Shown here piece after piece: positions 31,480 through 42,812 of a DNA stretch of 64,000 bases (the first letter of the stretch is position 1; every line of letters begins with the position of its first letter). The translations under genes and the position numbers were made by a program. A model generated the notes under the pieces. It did no database searches. It was not told the DNA's origin and saw only the letters and a list, made by a program, of their open reading frames with translations. Source of the DNA: Molanna angustata (lineage: Eukaryota > Arthropoda > Insecta > Trichoptera > Molannidae); assembly GCA_963576475.1 (NCBI GenBank), contig OY754982.1, forward strand, positions 4,863,201 through 4,927,200, read 5' to 3'.

Positions 31480-31870
31480 AATCAAGGGTAAAACATGTAT
31501 GTACTGAGAAAAGATTTTGGCAGAGAATGTTTCGAATACCATGGACTGCTCTAAGAACCAATGTGTCAACATTTAATGAACTACAGACAAAGGATCGCCT
31601 GTCGACAATCAGCCTACAATGCATCCAGTATTTTTTGTACATTCTGCCAGAAGCCTAGTCTTAATGGAAATCACGGAAGGTTGAAGATTTAGAAGTCGCT
31701 CACCGACGCGACGGATCGAACTTGTTAAGTCTTCTACGGGATCTTCAATCACCGACCCGTCGATCAGTCCAAGACTGTCCTACTGGAGGCAGACCATTCA
31801 GCGAGTGATTGAACGTGGCCGCAATCCTAAGTCTTGAAGACAAGGAAGGAGAAGAAAAATTTATGAACCT
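31480..31870 (+). mobile_element. RTE-type LINE remnant
   Basis: Contains FWQRMFRIPWTALRTNVSTF and ELQTKDRLSTISLQCIQYF, matching the post-polymerase region of RTE-like insect LINEs. Downstream (to about 31850) only short segments such as WRQTIQRVIERGRN stay readable. Stops and shifts show decay. Confidence 0.75.
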
Positions 31871-32663
31871 CGAACCAGCTGCAGTAAATATGTGATCCAA
31901 AAAAATAGTGTGATTTACCAAAACGCCACGAAATGATATATTTCATTCAAAAACGGGAGGGATTAACTATGGAATCTTGAATAACCACAATTAAGGAAAC
32001 ACACTCACCAGGCACTGAGGGTAATTGAATTGTGAACAGTCGCTTGGGCACGAGGCAAACTTGAGTTTGTTATTTAATAAAGACACGTTGCATTCAAAGT
32101 TGCCAAGCGAAAAGACTACTCTCACGAAACGATCATTGCCGCAACAACCTTCGTAAAACTATTCATTATTTTATCAAAATACATACAGAAAGGAACAAAC
32201 CTTTTTTTTTTTGCTATCGAAATTTAAAAATGCTAATTTAATACCTACTTTAACAGCTACATATCGATGGGTTACCTAATTCCAAAATATTGTAAGTATG
32301 TCCACTTTTGATAGTTTTGAGAAAAATGGTTTTGAAAGTTTGAACTCTTATATTAATTCAACAATTTGATAACCTAGTAATATTATTGTTTTATTATATT
32401 GCTTCAATATTTTTGTGCACAATAACTTAATTTATATATATATGTCCATCAAATCACATTTTTTTATGAAAAACTACAGTTTTTTAGGCCATGTGTAGGC
32501 CAAGCATGGACATACAATACTTTGGAATAAAGATGTGTTGTTGATGGACATACTTTAACTGTTCTACATTTTAAACATTACTTTTATTAATATATTTTAT
32601 AACTCATCATTATATTTCCATATTTTAGTCTCTATTTAATATATTTCATTTTAGATAACATTA
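31871..32663. other. No recognised feature
   Basis: AT-rich spacer. A phrase resembling GGACATACTTT recurs around 32500-32570 without tandem order. Confidence 0.4.
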
Positions 32664-32969
32664 AGGGCCGGTCTTATAAACGAAAGACCAAATATTTGTA
32701 AGTATGTTTACGATTTACTAACGGATGGATGTTCCTAAGTAGATATTACTATCGGCGGTATTATAAAACTATTTTAACTGTCCGTTTATTTGACAGTTAC
32801 AGTCTAATTAGACTACAATGGATTTTCAATAGATTTGTAATGGACTATAATGGATTGTAATGGATAAAGCGGTGCTGTCATTGCAATATATAAACATAGA
32901 GTGTTTAATTTTTTTGCGTACTTCAAACAATATCAAAAATTACAAAAATGATGATAATCCTTTATTATT

Positions 32970-33066
32970 TAGCTAGCGCGCTGGATTAGTAATTCAGTGG
33001 ACGCGGGTTCAAATCTCGCCTAAACTGATTTTGTTCATTTATATCACAAGCATTTATGCCTAATTT
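32970..33066 (+). mobile_element. SINE-2, 5'-truncated
   Basis: TAGCGCGCTGGATTAGTAAT, B box GGGTTCAAATCTC, and body TTCATTTATATCACAAGCAT match SINE-2. The A-box part is missing. Confidence 0.75.
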
Positions 33067-33170
33067 ATGGCATTAAAATGAATTTTAAAAAATTAATGCA
33101 TATGTAGGTACTTGTTACAATTATTTATTCATTATTTTTTTTAAATAAAAAAAAATTAAAATAAAATAAA

Positions 33171-33716
33171 TCGAAATTCAGTGTCATCAATGTCATGTTG
33201 AAATAATAAAATATTTGGTCAAACACAAACTTGTAATCAAATTCATTTTGGTTATTCAAAATCGAAATTCAGTGTCATCAATGTCATGTTGAAATAATAA
33301 AATATTTGGTCAAACACAAACTTGTAATCAAATTCATTTTGGTTATTCAAAATCGAAATTCAGTGTCATCAATGTCATGTTGAAATAATAAAATATTTGG
33401 TCAAACACAAACTTGTAATCAAATTCATTTTGGTTATTCAAAATCGAAATTCAGTGTCATCAATGTCATGTTGAAATAATAAAATATTTGGTCAAACACA
33501 AACTTGTAATCAAATTCATTTTGGCTATTCAAAATCGAAATTCAGTGTCATCAATGTCATGTTGAAATAATAAAATATTTGGTCAAACACAAACTTGTAA
33601 TCAAATTCATTTTGGTTATTCAAAATCGAAATTCAGTGTCATCAATGTCATGTTGAAATAATAAAATATTTGGTCAAACACAAACTTGTAATCAAATTCA
33701 TTTTGGTTATTCAAAA
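33171..33716. repeat. Satellite, 6 x 91 bp
   Basis: Units start at 33171, 33262, 33353, 33444, 33535 and 33626 (TCGAAATTCAGTGTCATCAA) and are nearly identical; the fourth has GGCTATTC for GGTTATTC. The last unit runs into the 9-bp target duplication of the Foldback-like element. Confidence 0.97.
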
Positions 33717-33717
33717 T

Positions 33718-33964
33718 CGGAATGGGACACTTGACTGCGGCCACTTGGGTGCGGGACACTTGGCTGCGAGACACTTGGCTGCGGGGGACATTTGGCTGCG
33801 GGACACTTGGGTGCGACGGACACTTGGGTGCGAGCCCACTTGGTTGCGAGTCCATTTGGTCGCGACGGACACTTGGGTGCGAGCCCACTTGGTCGAGAAA
33901 TCAAAAATATTTTTTTCTGCTTAGGAATGAAATATTTCGTACTGATTTTTGTAATGCTCTTTAT
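33718..33964 (+). repeat. Left terminal inverted repeat of Foldback-like element
   Basis: 247 bp. The unit core CACTTGG is followed by GTGCG, CTGCG or TTGCG. G+C-rich on an AT-rich background. It has one 15-bp unit fewer than the right end. Confidence 0.9.
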
Positions 33965-35073
33965 ATTTATTTATTTATTTTTATTTAAAGAACCACTTAC
34001 AGCTAAAAAGTAGAAAAAAAATATATATACAATTTAAAATAAAAGATATTACTATACATTATACACACTATTACTATACACTATCACACTATCACTATTA
34101 CACTATTACTATACATATTACTATACAAAAAAATATATACAATTTAAAATAAAAGATATTACTATATAAAGAAAGTTACTATACATCGTTGTTCCACCAA
34201 ATAAGGGCAAGCTACTTCAAAACTGGGCAGCCAATTACAAGTGCCACATCCTGCATTAAATATCGGCCTACAAATCTATAAGAAAAGGAATATCAAAAAA
34301 GAATCTATATGAAAATAAAAAGATACAATAAAAACTATAATTTTTATTATTTTTATAAAATATACAGTTTTGTTCTTCACAGTAAATATATTTATAAAAC
34401 AATCTTTTTATTATCAAGGTTAACAGTTTACAATATTCTATGACAGAAGCTCACATAATTTTCTTAAAACAAAAGACAATACCCATATTCAAAATCATAT
34501 TAATCTAAAATTGGAACACACAATATTTTTATGTAGGTACCACTATAATTACATTATGTTTTAGGTACCTACCACTACATTACAGAAACTAAGATCACAA
34601 CAAAGAAAAATTGTGGAAGATATTAACAAAAGAAAACAAAAAGGAAAGCATTACTATAAAATATACAACTAACAAACAAACAGATAAAAAAGAGAAACAT
34701 TATAGCTAGACAAAAAAAAAACAAAAAAGCTAGTTTATTAGATGTAAGTGTGGAAAGTTTTTTTCTGAATGTCACCGAAAATTATAAAATCTCTATATTT
34801 ATAAAAATAGATGGACGTATATTTGTTTGTTTGTTTGTATGTATGTTTTCGATGGACTCCCAAATCAACCATCCGATTGCGATGAAACTTTGGGAATTTG
34901 TACAGCTCATACCGGAGAAGGTTTGCGCACTATAATTTATTTATTTATTTATTCGATAACTTACAAAAATAAAAAATTTAAAAAAAAAGTTGTTATTCAA
35001 TTGATACTTAGTGGGTTTGTTCAGCGCACACACAAGAAGGTTTAAAAATTAAAATTTATTTATTTATTTAATA
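33965..35073. other. Interior of Foldback-like element, noncoding
   Basis: Simple TATTACTATACA-type repeats (34035-34180) and AT-rich spacer. Two partial copies of a GTGGGTTTG.TCAGCGCAC-type phrase lie near 34900-35040 and again near 35905. No transposase frame was found. Confidence 0.5.
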
Positions 35074-35085
35074 TCTCACACAATA

Positions 35086-35525
35086 CCATACCATACCATC
35101 ACGCCATTTCCCTATTTGAGGTAGGCAGAGAGAACCGACCGCCAGACTCCTCTCTCTTGACATACATTACTCGCTTCATTCACGTCCATACATCGTCTCA
35201 TACACGCTCTTCTATTATTCTTACTTCTAACATCACCATCTTTCAAAATCCCATTTATGTGATCGTGCCAACTTTTTCTTGGCTGACCTCTACTGTTCGT
35301 TCCTCTTTTATCAGCCTTGTATACTTTTTTGTCAGACGGTCATCACTCATTCTTTCTATTGGCCGAACCAACTTAGGGCATTTATTTTCATCTTACTTAC
35401 GATTTTTATTTCAATCATACATTCTCGTCTAATATCCTCATTTCTTATTCTATCATACATCGTTTTACCACACATTCGTCTTAGTGACCTCATTTCAACC
35501 GCGTTAATTCTACTTTCATGCGTCT
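35086..35525 (-). mobile_element. RTE-1 LINE fragment with target duplication
   Basis: Very similar to the 3118-3659 copy but with more frame damage. Flanks 35074-35085 and 35526-35537 both read TCTCACACAATA. The same word starts the satellite units downstream, so the insertion hit the edge of that array. Confidence 0.8.
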
Positions 35526-35876
35526 TCTCACACAATAATTTACAAAAATGCTACTCACACAATATTTTACAAAATGCTATCTCACACAATAATTTACAAA
35601 AATGCTACTCACACAATATTTTACAAAATGCTATCTCACACAATAATTTACAAAAATGCTACTCACACAATATTTTACAAAATGCTATCTCACACAATAA
35701 TTTACAAAAATGCTACTCACACAATATTTTACAAAATGCTATCTCACACAATATTTTACAAAATGATATCTCACACAATATTTTACAAAATGCTATCTCA
35801 CACAATAATTTACAAAAATGCTACTCACACAATATTTTACAAAATGCTATCTCACACAATAATTTACAAAAATTAT
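35526..35876. repeat. Satellite of 13 x 27-bp units in two alternating types
   Basis: Unit X has CTCACACAATAATTTACAAA; unit Y has CTCACACAATATTTTACAAA. The order is X Y X Y X Y X Y Y Y X Y X, a 54-bp higher-order pattern with one local Y expansion. The open frames here are artefacts of a period divisible by three. Confidence 0.95.
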
Positions 35877-36450
35877 CTATTTGGGATTGTTATTGAATTT
35901 AAGGGATTCGTTCAGCGCATAGCAGAAAATGTATTTGAATTTTAATTTAATTATTTAACCTGAAATTTTCCATAGATATCCGTTAATTTCTTCTCTATGA
36001 TTTCATCTGTCGAAATTTTCAAAATGCTCTCACGTTATGGAAATTCGAGTTTATTGTAAACTGATAAAATTTCGATAAAACAAAAATACACTCATTAAAA
36101 ATGCGTTCAAGGACTGTCAAATTTTAAAGAAAAAAATCTATGGTTTGCCATATCAATGTGAAACAAATTAGTATCTTACATCACATGTTTATTCTTCAAC
36201 TATACATACTATCGCTATCGACAGTTGGATCTCATGTGTTACATGCAACTAGTGTGTATGAAAAATTCTCATATTTTTATAGTGTAAAAAATAATTTGGC
36301 TTAATAATCTTGTTTTTACTTTACAATTTCAAACATAAGTAGAAATTGAAAGAAATTGCCACTAGGCAATAAATAAATAAATAAAACAAATATATTTTTT
36401 TATATTTTTAATGTCTGTATATACCTACTTGTATATCAACTACTTATATG
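35877..36450. other. Interior of Foldback-like element, nothing coding
   Basis: AT-rich, no supported feature. Confidence 0.45.
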
Positions 36451-36712
36451 ATAAAGAGCATTATAAAAATCAGCACGAAAAACTTCAGCCCTAGGCAGAA
36501 AAAAATATTTTTGAATTCGCGACCAAGTGGGCTCACACCCAAGTGTCCGTCGCGACCAAATGGACTCGCAACCAAGTGGGCTCGCACCCAAGTGTCCGTC
36601 GCACCCAAGTGTCCCGCAGCCAAATGTCCGCCGCAGTCAAGTGTCTCGCAGCCAAGTGTCCCGCACCCAAGTGTCCCGCAGCCAAGTGGCCACAGCCAAG
36701 TGTCCTAGACCG
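36451..36712 (-). repeat. Right terminal inverted repeat of Foldback-like element
   Basis: 262 bp, reverse complement of the left end with one extra 15-bp unit and about 10-15 scattered differences. Confidence 0.9.
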
Positions 36713-37053
36713 ATTCAAAATCACTGTCGGACGACATTTTTCACCGAAAAAAAAATCAATTCAATATAAAAATTCAAAAAATATAAAACAGTATAGGTAC
36801 CTATTTCAAAATATCTGTAATATTAAAAATGTACCGCAACATAAAAAACAAGTGTGGTAAAACTCAATCTTTCCATAACTTATCGTTAACGAACGCTTAA
36901 TCGGTGGTCCGACCGTCGGTAAATGCTATCGGTAAAATTTTACTAAAATTTAACTAACGGATTGTTATAAAACGAAAAATAGAGCATTTGTATCAAATTT
37001 CGGTTTATTTGGTCTAAAATCTAACTAATGGACGTTTATAAGATCGGCCCTAA

Positions 37054-37456
37054 GTAATTATGAGTTACAGTTTTAAAAATCATAAATTTGCACTATTACA
37101 TAGTAGTGAAAAATGAAGATGAGTATTTCTAATCGCACTAAACTTGTATAATTAAATTTTATGTTGCATTATATAGTTTCCTTCCAAAGAGTACAGAAAT
37201 GATAAATTGCCATATTGTGTGATGAAAACATGTAAAAATTATACCAGATATATGCTGTCATGTGTGCTCTTTCTTGATGATTTTGAAAGAATTCGTTAAA
37301 CTGTAACATTTTTGTAGGTCGTTTTGTTCTCATATAACGTGTCTATGAATATATAAAATTTCATTGTATATAAACTAAGGGTATAAGTGGATATTTTTTT
37401 GTAGAATAGCTATTGTAATATTATGTAACTAATTTTGTTTTCAGTCATAATTATTT
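37054..37456. other. No recognised feature
   Basis: AT-rich spacer. Confidence 0.4.
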
Positions 37457-37680
37457 CACATCGAGACACAATGTGTTTTCAGGCACCGACTTAGAATATT
37501 GCTTCCACTTTTCCAATATCGTTTTTTTTCGGGTGTCCCATATTCTGAATGTTAGCTTTTAGGTGTGACGAGGTTGGCGTGCGGAATAACACGCATGTTT
37601 CGTGCTTCCCTTTATTAGGCGATGCAAAACGTCGCTTGTTACCCCACATGCCGTGATTGTATGTTTGTAGGATTGATAAA
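37457..37680 (+). repeat. Repeat H, copy 3
   Basis: CGAGACACAATGTG, TGCTTCCACTTTTCC, TTTTAGGTGTGACGAGGTTG and TGTTACCCCACATGCCGTGA follow the order of the 26905 copy. Confidence 0.65.
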
Positions 37681-38953
37681 TCCAAATTCCTGACGGAACA
37701 ACATTTACCGAATTGGTTTAGGACGATTGATAATTGAATTGTCCCGCATCCTGTATAGGCCGTTACATAAGTTAGGAATACCAAACACAAACCCACACAC
37801 ACAGGTCGAAGATGTATGCAAGTTTAACCTTTGTCGCCAATAATTAACTTTGGTGCTAACATTTCACCAAGTGGAAGACAACGACAGAATGTTTGAGACT
37901 CATTACCCTATATATGTATATACCTTGTGGTGAACCACAAGGACCGTATCCCAGTGTCCTTTCTGGTTCTGCTCAAATAACCTAACAATATTATCATTAC
38001 GTTGCAAATTTAAATAATAAAAAATATTAAAAAAAAATCATGTGGATGCTATGTCACAAAATCGATGTCGAGAGCTCTCTGATTCATGTCATTTTTTATT
38101 TTATTTTATTGGTCGATAGAGAGTTATACAGTCTACACAATTTATAAAACAGACAATGTACATTTCTTTATTAGTGGGCCAGTGAAAACTCCATGAATTA
38201 TTCAATCGGATAATTAATATTGATAAAAAAGATTACAAATAATAATTGATTTACCAGTACATATAAAAAAAAACACCAAAATAAAACAGCTGATTAAATC
38301 AAAGTACTAGGAAAAATAGGAGGAGACAGCTGACCTAAACGCACTGAGAGAGCTCGCAGATATGTCGAGTGTATTAATGTCATCATATAATAATGGGTGC
38401 ACTGTACTGTATACTGTAGATCATGATTGTTATTGACTGTTATTACAATTGTATTTTATTCTTTTTTGATGTTTGTTATCTTATTTTTTTGTTCTCTTAT
38501 TGTTCTTTTATTTTGCAAAATACCTACTTTCCTCATCGCGGGATGTAATCCTAGTGAGGCAGGCACTAATAAAAATGTAAATTTTAATTAACATCATAAA
38601 ATATATTATACGGATTTTTGTTTCGTTTATTATAACCCTTTTTACATCATTTTCATTAATGTTACTTGTCTGTCTGTACTGGAATTTTGCGATCGACTTT
38701 TAACTAACTTCCCGATCAGTTGAAGCTGTGAAACTTTTTGAATTTGTGTATTACCGATGTAAATGCATGATTCATTTGATATTACAAAGTAAACAAAGCT
38801 ATGCGTTTCCGGCTGAGGGTTAGTATAATTTAATTTTATTCGGTTAGATGTAACAATAATATTATACAATGCAATACATTTAAGGTGTAGAACTCCGTTA
38901 TAAAAGGTATTTTTAAATTAAACAAATTTAATTATGTTTCTAGGATCCTGTCG
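37681..38953. other. No recognised feature
   Basis: AT-rich. About 38640-38790 contains a phrase common in insect intergenic repeats (GTTACTTGTCTGTCTGTACT) but no boundaries could be set. Confidence 0.4.
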
Positions 38954-39037
38954 GCTGACTAGGCCCTTATCAACTGGTCATATAAAATTAATGCCAGTCT
39001 TATAAATTCAATAGCAGTTGAAAAGGTCCTTGTCAGC
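38954..39037. repeat. Small imperfect hairpin element
   Basis: CTGACTAGGCCCTTATCAAC at the left returns inverted as GTTGAAAAGGTCCTTGTCAG at the right. One arm-like piece recurs at about 41912 (CAGTTGAAAAGGCCCTTATC). Confidence 0.5.
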
Positions 39038-39165
39038 TAAAACGGTCGTTCCGGTTCAAGTATTCATATTCATAGAACCATAATCATTTTTTATTTAAAA
39101 ATATATAGTATAGTTAAAGTTACAACTATATACATTTCTAAATATGATTAAATATTGCTAATTTT

Positions 39166-39260
39166 GCTTCTCTGGGCTGGAAACACTGGTTAGTTGGATG
39201 AAATTGCCATATGGCAATAAACTCGCCACAATCGCATGGTGTTTATTATTATCATTTAGT
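39166..39260 (+). mobile_element. SINE-1 tail fragment
   Basis: TTGCTTCTCTGGGCTGGAAA, TTGCCATATGGCAATAAACT and a TTATTATTATC end; the head is absent. Confidence 0.8.
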
Positions 39261-40221
39261 CTCTTCACGGGTTAACCGGTGAAAAAATAACTAAACAACA
39301 GAGGAGTTCTCAAGTTGCTTAGTTATTATGCATAATATTTATAGTGGTGATAACAAAAATTGTCGAGCATGTGTTTATAATCGCACTCTTTTGAATCTGT
39401 TTGATTATAAAATTTGGCAGATCTAGTTTATCATTTATATTTTTTGAAACAATTCCTGTAGATGACATTATTTTGTCTTTTATTATTATTATTGTTATTT
39501 AACTGTGAATTAAATTAAAATTAAGGAAAATTTATTAATTGAGTAATTAAATGAATGCTAGTGAAATATCGATTGTAAATTAAATGTGAAGAAAAAGTGT
39601 CCCCGAATATTTTTCGATTTTCTTGAAAAAAGTAATGTAATATAGGACACAAAATATCATATCACGCCATACGTAATACGCCATATACCTACACCAAAAC
39701 ATAGAGAGAAACTCATAGAACGCACTGTCTATAAAAACACCTCTTTAAAAAATATTCTAAATAAATACGCCTAGTAATTATTATGAAATAATATCCGTCC
39801 ACTATTACAGAGTAGTGAAGAGTAGAAACGTATCAAACTTAATAGACCGTAGTTATGTCGACGTGTCAATACACGACTATTTTGAAAGTAATAAAATTTT
39901 ACGAGCTCAAAAATAAAATAAACAGTCTTAAAGAAACTTGTACAAAATTTATAGCACGATCAAAGAAAATATACATAGGTATAGGTATATGTACCTAAAT
40001 CAAATTATGGATGAGTTTGTTAGAGTCAATTTAATGTACGCACATAATAATAATGTTATATATACAAACAAAGCTCTTGGTTCTGGGAAAAGACATGACG
40101 TACATATACTGTTCATAACATTTGATACTGTATATTATTCTTCAGATAGTTCTGATATCATACCTCACTGGTAATTAAATAAATACACCCAAAGAACGTA
40201 AATATCGGCTTGAAGATGGAA
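39261..40221. other. No confident feature
   Basis: AT-rich. An open frame at 39938-40174 has no recognised motif. Confidence 0.4.
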
Positions 40222-40345
40222 TGTGCCAATGTATGCTATCTTAGGTATGCGGATGACAATATATTATTGATGGCAGAAAGTATAAAAAAAAGCTTCCAAA
40301 ATAGACTGAGAATGAATGGAGCTAAGTCTAAGGAATAATGGTTGG
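40222..40345 (+). mobile_element. RTE-type reverse transcriptase core remnant
   Basis: LRYADDNILLMAES carries the YADD active-site motif of LINE reverse transcriptases. The copy continues, after an interruption, at 41084. Confidence 0.65.
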
Positions 40346-40349
40346 ATAA

Positions 40350-41083
40350 TTTATATAGCGCCGTTTTCGTGAAAACTCACCTTAAGGGCGCTTTGTAGCT
40401 ATTAGTTTTTCATGTTAGTAAAAGCTTAAAATCTAGGTTATTGATCTTACATTAAATTAAAAATAAACATAAAAACGATGTATACAATAGTCTATTCTAT
40501 TTAATTGAATCTAATGCCATGAAACGTTGAGAAGTGTCACGGAGCAGTTAATTACAGTGTTATTAAGTTGGTTTCATTACATTATATTCAAATTTGGGAG
40601 GTGTTATTGTGTGAAATATTAAACAGGTGTGTCTTAAGTTGTTTTTTAAACGTGTTTATATTGTCTATTTGTCTAAGTCGGTATGGAAGTTTATTCCTTG
40701 AGGATGGACCAGCAACAGCGAACGCACGATCACCAAAGTTTGATTTGTGAACTCGGTTAACTTCGTTTAGTTTACCGATTGCTGAGCTTTGAGCTGAACG
40801 GAGGGATTTTTGTCTGTTGTTTGAGGTGAGCGGAGTGCACATTTCGGATAGGTATTGCGGGGCCAGACCGTGTATTGCCTTGAATGTTGTTAGGCATATC
40901 TTGTACTCTATCCTTTCATGGCACTTGAGCCAGTGAAGATTTTTTAAGTGGTGAGAGATGTGAGAGTATTTAAAAGCACCCGTGATAACTCTAGCAGCAG
41001 TATTAAATACAGATTGGAGTTTTTTTATTTCTTGTTTTGGGAGATAAGCATATGTATATGCTATTGCAGTTATTGCATTAATC
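40350..41083 (-). mobile_element. CR1/L2-group LINE fragment inserted in an RTE copy
   Basis: The minus-strand frame down to 40588 contains LQSVFNTAARVITGAF, LHWLKCHERIEYKICLTTFK, GDRAFAVAGPSS and a C-terminal FKKQLKTHLFNI, the hallmark order at the end of CR1/L2/Daphne-type LINEs. A ~240-bp 3' UTR follows and ends near 40350 in GGCGCTATATAAAT. The 5' end is truncated at about 41083; residues N-terminal of that in the open frame come from RTE DNA. The frame is intact over 165 codons. Confidence 0.8.
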
Positions 41084-41345
41084 TCAAGACCAGCAAAGCT
41101 CGCTGTATACAATGCAATAGTCGTCCCAACAATAACGTATGCAAGTGAGACATGGACGTGGCAGAAGACGCATGATAGTAAAATTAACGCTGTGAAAATA
41201 AGGTACCTACCTAAAACAATCTACATAATATGTAGATTGTTTTAATATTATTATAGAATAAAGAATGTGGATATCAGACGAGAATGCGAGATTGCAATGG
41301 ATATTGTGAGTAGAATGAAAATAAATGCTCTGCGATAGCAAATGT
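41084..41345 (+). mobile_element. RTE-1 LINE fragment
   Basis: ATCTCAAGACCAGCAAAGCT through GAGACATGGACGTGGCAGAA matches 45212-45300 closely. A 28-bp perfect-arm hairpin (41213-41243) interrupts it, after which homology continues (GTGGATATCAGACGAGAATG). Confidence 0.8.
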
Positions 41346-42072
41346 ATCGCGTCTTGTATAAGAATGATACTGATTTGGTTGGAAGAGATTGCCTGATGGC
41401 GATAAATCTATCATAAGGTAAATAGCTGTACATACTTAAATTAAATCGTAAATAAAGTTTATTTGGGATAAAACTGTAATAAATATTTCATCAATATATT
41501 GACTTTAATAACAACAGTGTTGAAGACTTAATGAAATTATTTTTTATGGCACACGATTAATCTACGGTATATTATAGCGTAAACAAATCAAAATAGACTG
41601 GCTATATTAATAATACGAAATATAATAGAGTTAAAATCCTATTTTATGTAAAAAAAAAATCTCATTGTTTTTACTTCATACCGCTCATAATACATTTGTT
41701 CCAAACGAATTAATATAAATAGTCCGAAATGTTTCCGAACTTCAAAAACATTGTTGTGCAAACAAGATAAAAAAAAACAATATTGAACAACATTGAAAAA
41801 ACAAATTATTTTACTCGATAATCGTTTCACCACGAGCAATTAATGTTAAATTTAAATTCCTACACCTTGTATATTATATTTCTTTAGTACACAGTATTTT
41901 ATTAATTTTAAAAATCAGTTGAAAAGGCCCTTATCAACAGAATTTTTTTTTTTAAATGCAGAATATATATTTTTCTTTTCCAATCTTTCACCATTTATGT
42001 GTTTATCTTGCATTTCTCAATAATTAAATGTTTCTGTTTGCTATATATGTCTGTTGATCTTGTATTTTTATA
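41346..42072. other. No recognised feature
   Basis: AT-rich spacer. Confidence 0.4.
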
Positions 42073-42595
42073 ACTCCTCACTAGCCCTGACTACCCCCCA
42101 GGGCTAAAATGAAGAGTTATGAATTCGCAATTTTTAAGGTTATTCTTTATTGCAAATTATCAACAAGTATCACGCTGAGATTTTATTCCGAAAGTGTAAT
42201 CACAATGTATGAAAGTTTGTGCTGTGTTTATTCTACTTTATCGATAATAGACTAAATTACTCATTTGATTATTTTTAAATTATATAATCAAATACTCGCT
42301 TAGATCCCATTAGATTTTGAAACATATCTGGTCAGAGCTTTCCAATTTTTTTAACTGTCAAATATTTCAAAGTGACCGCATGCTCGGGAAACTTAAAAAT
42401 TTTTATTTTCAAATTGCTAAAAAGGCACATCACTTTCATAAAATGAAATTGAAGAATTATCAAGTTTTCTTAATAAAATATATTTAAATCAAAGATAATT
42501 TAACAAACTCATTTCATGAAAATGCTGAAATTCTCCATACAAAAATTGAATATTTTGTGGAGTATAGCGTTGGCTACTACCCATCTTTTTTATGT
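42073..42595 (-). repeat. Repeat F, copy 3 (diverged)
   Basis: TAACTCCTCACTAGCCCTGA at the left and TAGCGTTGGCTACTACCCAT at the right; the interior keeps the family order. Confidence 0.8.
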
Positions 42596-42663
42596 ATTTG
42601 TTTTATATCACCCGTATATTTTATTAGGAAAAAATATTCTAGTGAAAAGTAGGTACCTACATA

Positions 42664-42812
42664 TAACTACATCTTCATAATTCCCTATTCCCTTAACGAA
42701 GCATATAAAATACTCGTGCTATAGGCGAGCGAAATCGGTCAATTCAGGGTGGGATTCGTACTCTCCATCACTGAATTACTAAATCAGTGCTCTGCCACCG
42801 ACCCATCTATTA
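42664..42812 (-). mobile_element. SINE-2, diverged
   Basis: The complement reads GGGTCGGTGGCAGAGCACTG and TTCGCTCGCCTATAGCACGA. The B-box region has a short insertion. Confidence 0.75.

Larger units (their letters stand above)
33718..36712. mobile_element. Foldback-like DNA transposon with tandem-repeat inverted ends
   Basis: Long inverted repeats occupy 33718-33964 and 36451-36712. Each consists of an outer array of about ten 15-bp GGACACTTGGGTGCG-type units followed by a shared unique part (AAAAATATTTTTTTCTGC). Flanks 33709-33717 and 36713-36721 are both ATTCAAAAT, a 9-bp target duplication. Drosophila Foldback and other Mutator-like elements are known for tandem-repeat inverted ends and 9-bp duplications. 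No transposase is present; the interior holds AT-rich DNA, an RTE insertion and a satellite. It is therefore non-autonomous. Confidence 0.8.
32664..37053. mobile_element. Outer DNA transposon with nested insertions
   Basis: The left end (TTAAGGGCCGGTCTTATAAA, 32662 on) and the right end (complement of GTTTATAAGATCGGCCCTAA, to 37053) are inverted repeats of about 22 bp. Both shoulders contain an ACTAACGGAT-type word. Everything between 32960 and 36870 is other repeats, so the original was probably a short noncoding element of a few hundred bases that was later filled. Target duplication is uncertain (TTA-like). Confidence 0.6.

Noticed and set aside
33616..34013. Several ORFs rich in H, L, G, R or P, S, V (also 36448-36860)
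   Set aside because: They are frames through the 15-bp tandem units of the Foldback-like inverted ends.
35279..35945. ORFs with repeated SHNILQ or HTIFYK residues
   Set aside because: They come from the 27-bp satellite fused to antisense RTE sequence.
40588..41112. The minus-strand 174-codon ORF as one natural protein
   Set aside because: Its first residues come from antisense RTE DNA; only the part below about 41083 is the CR1-like LINE.
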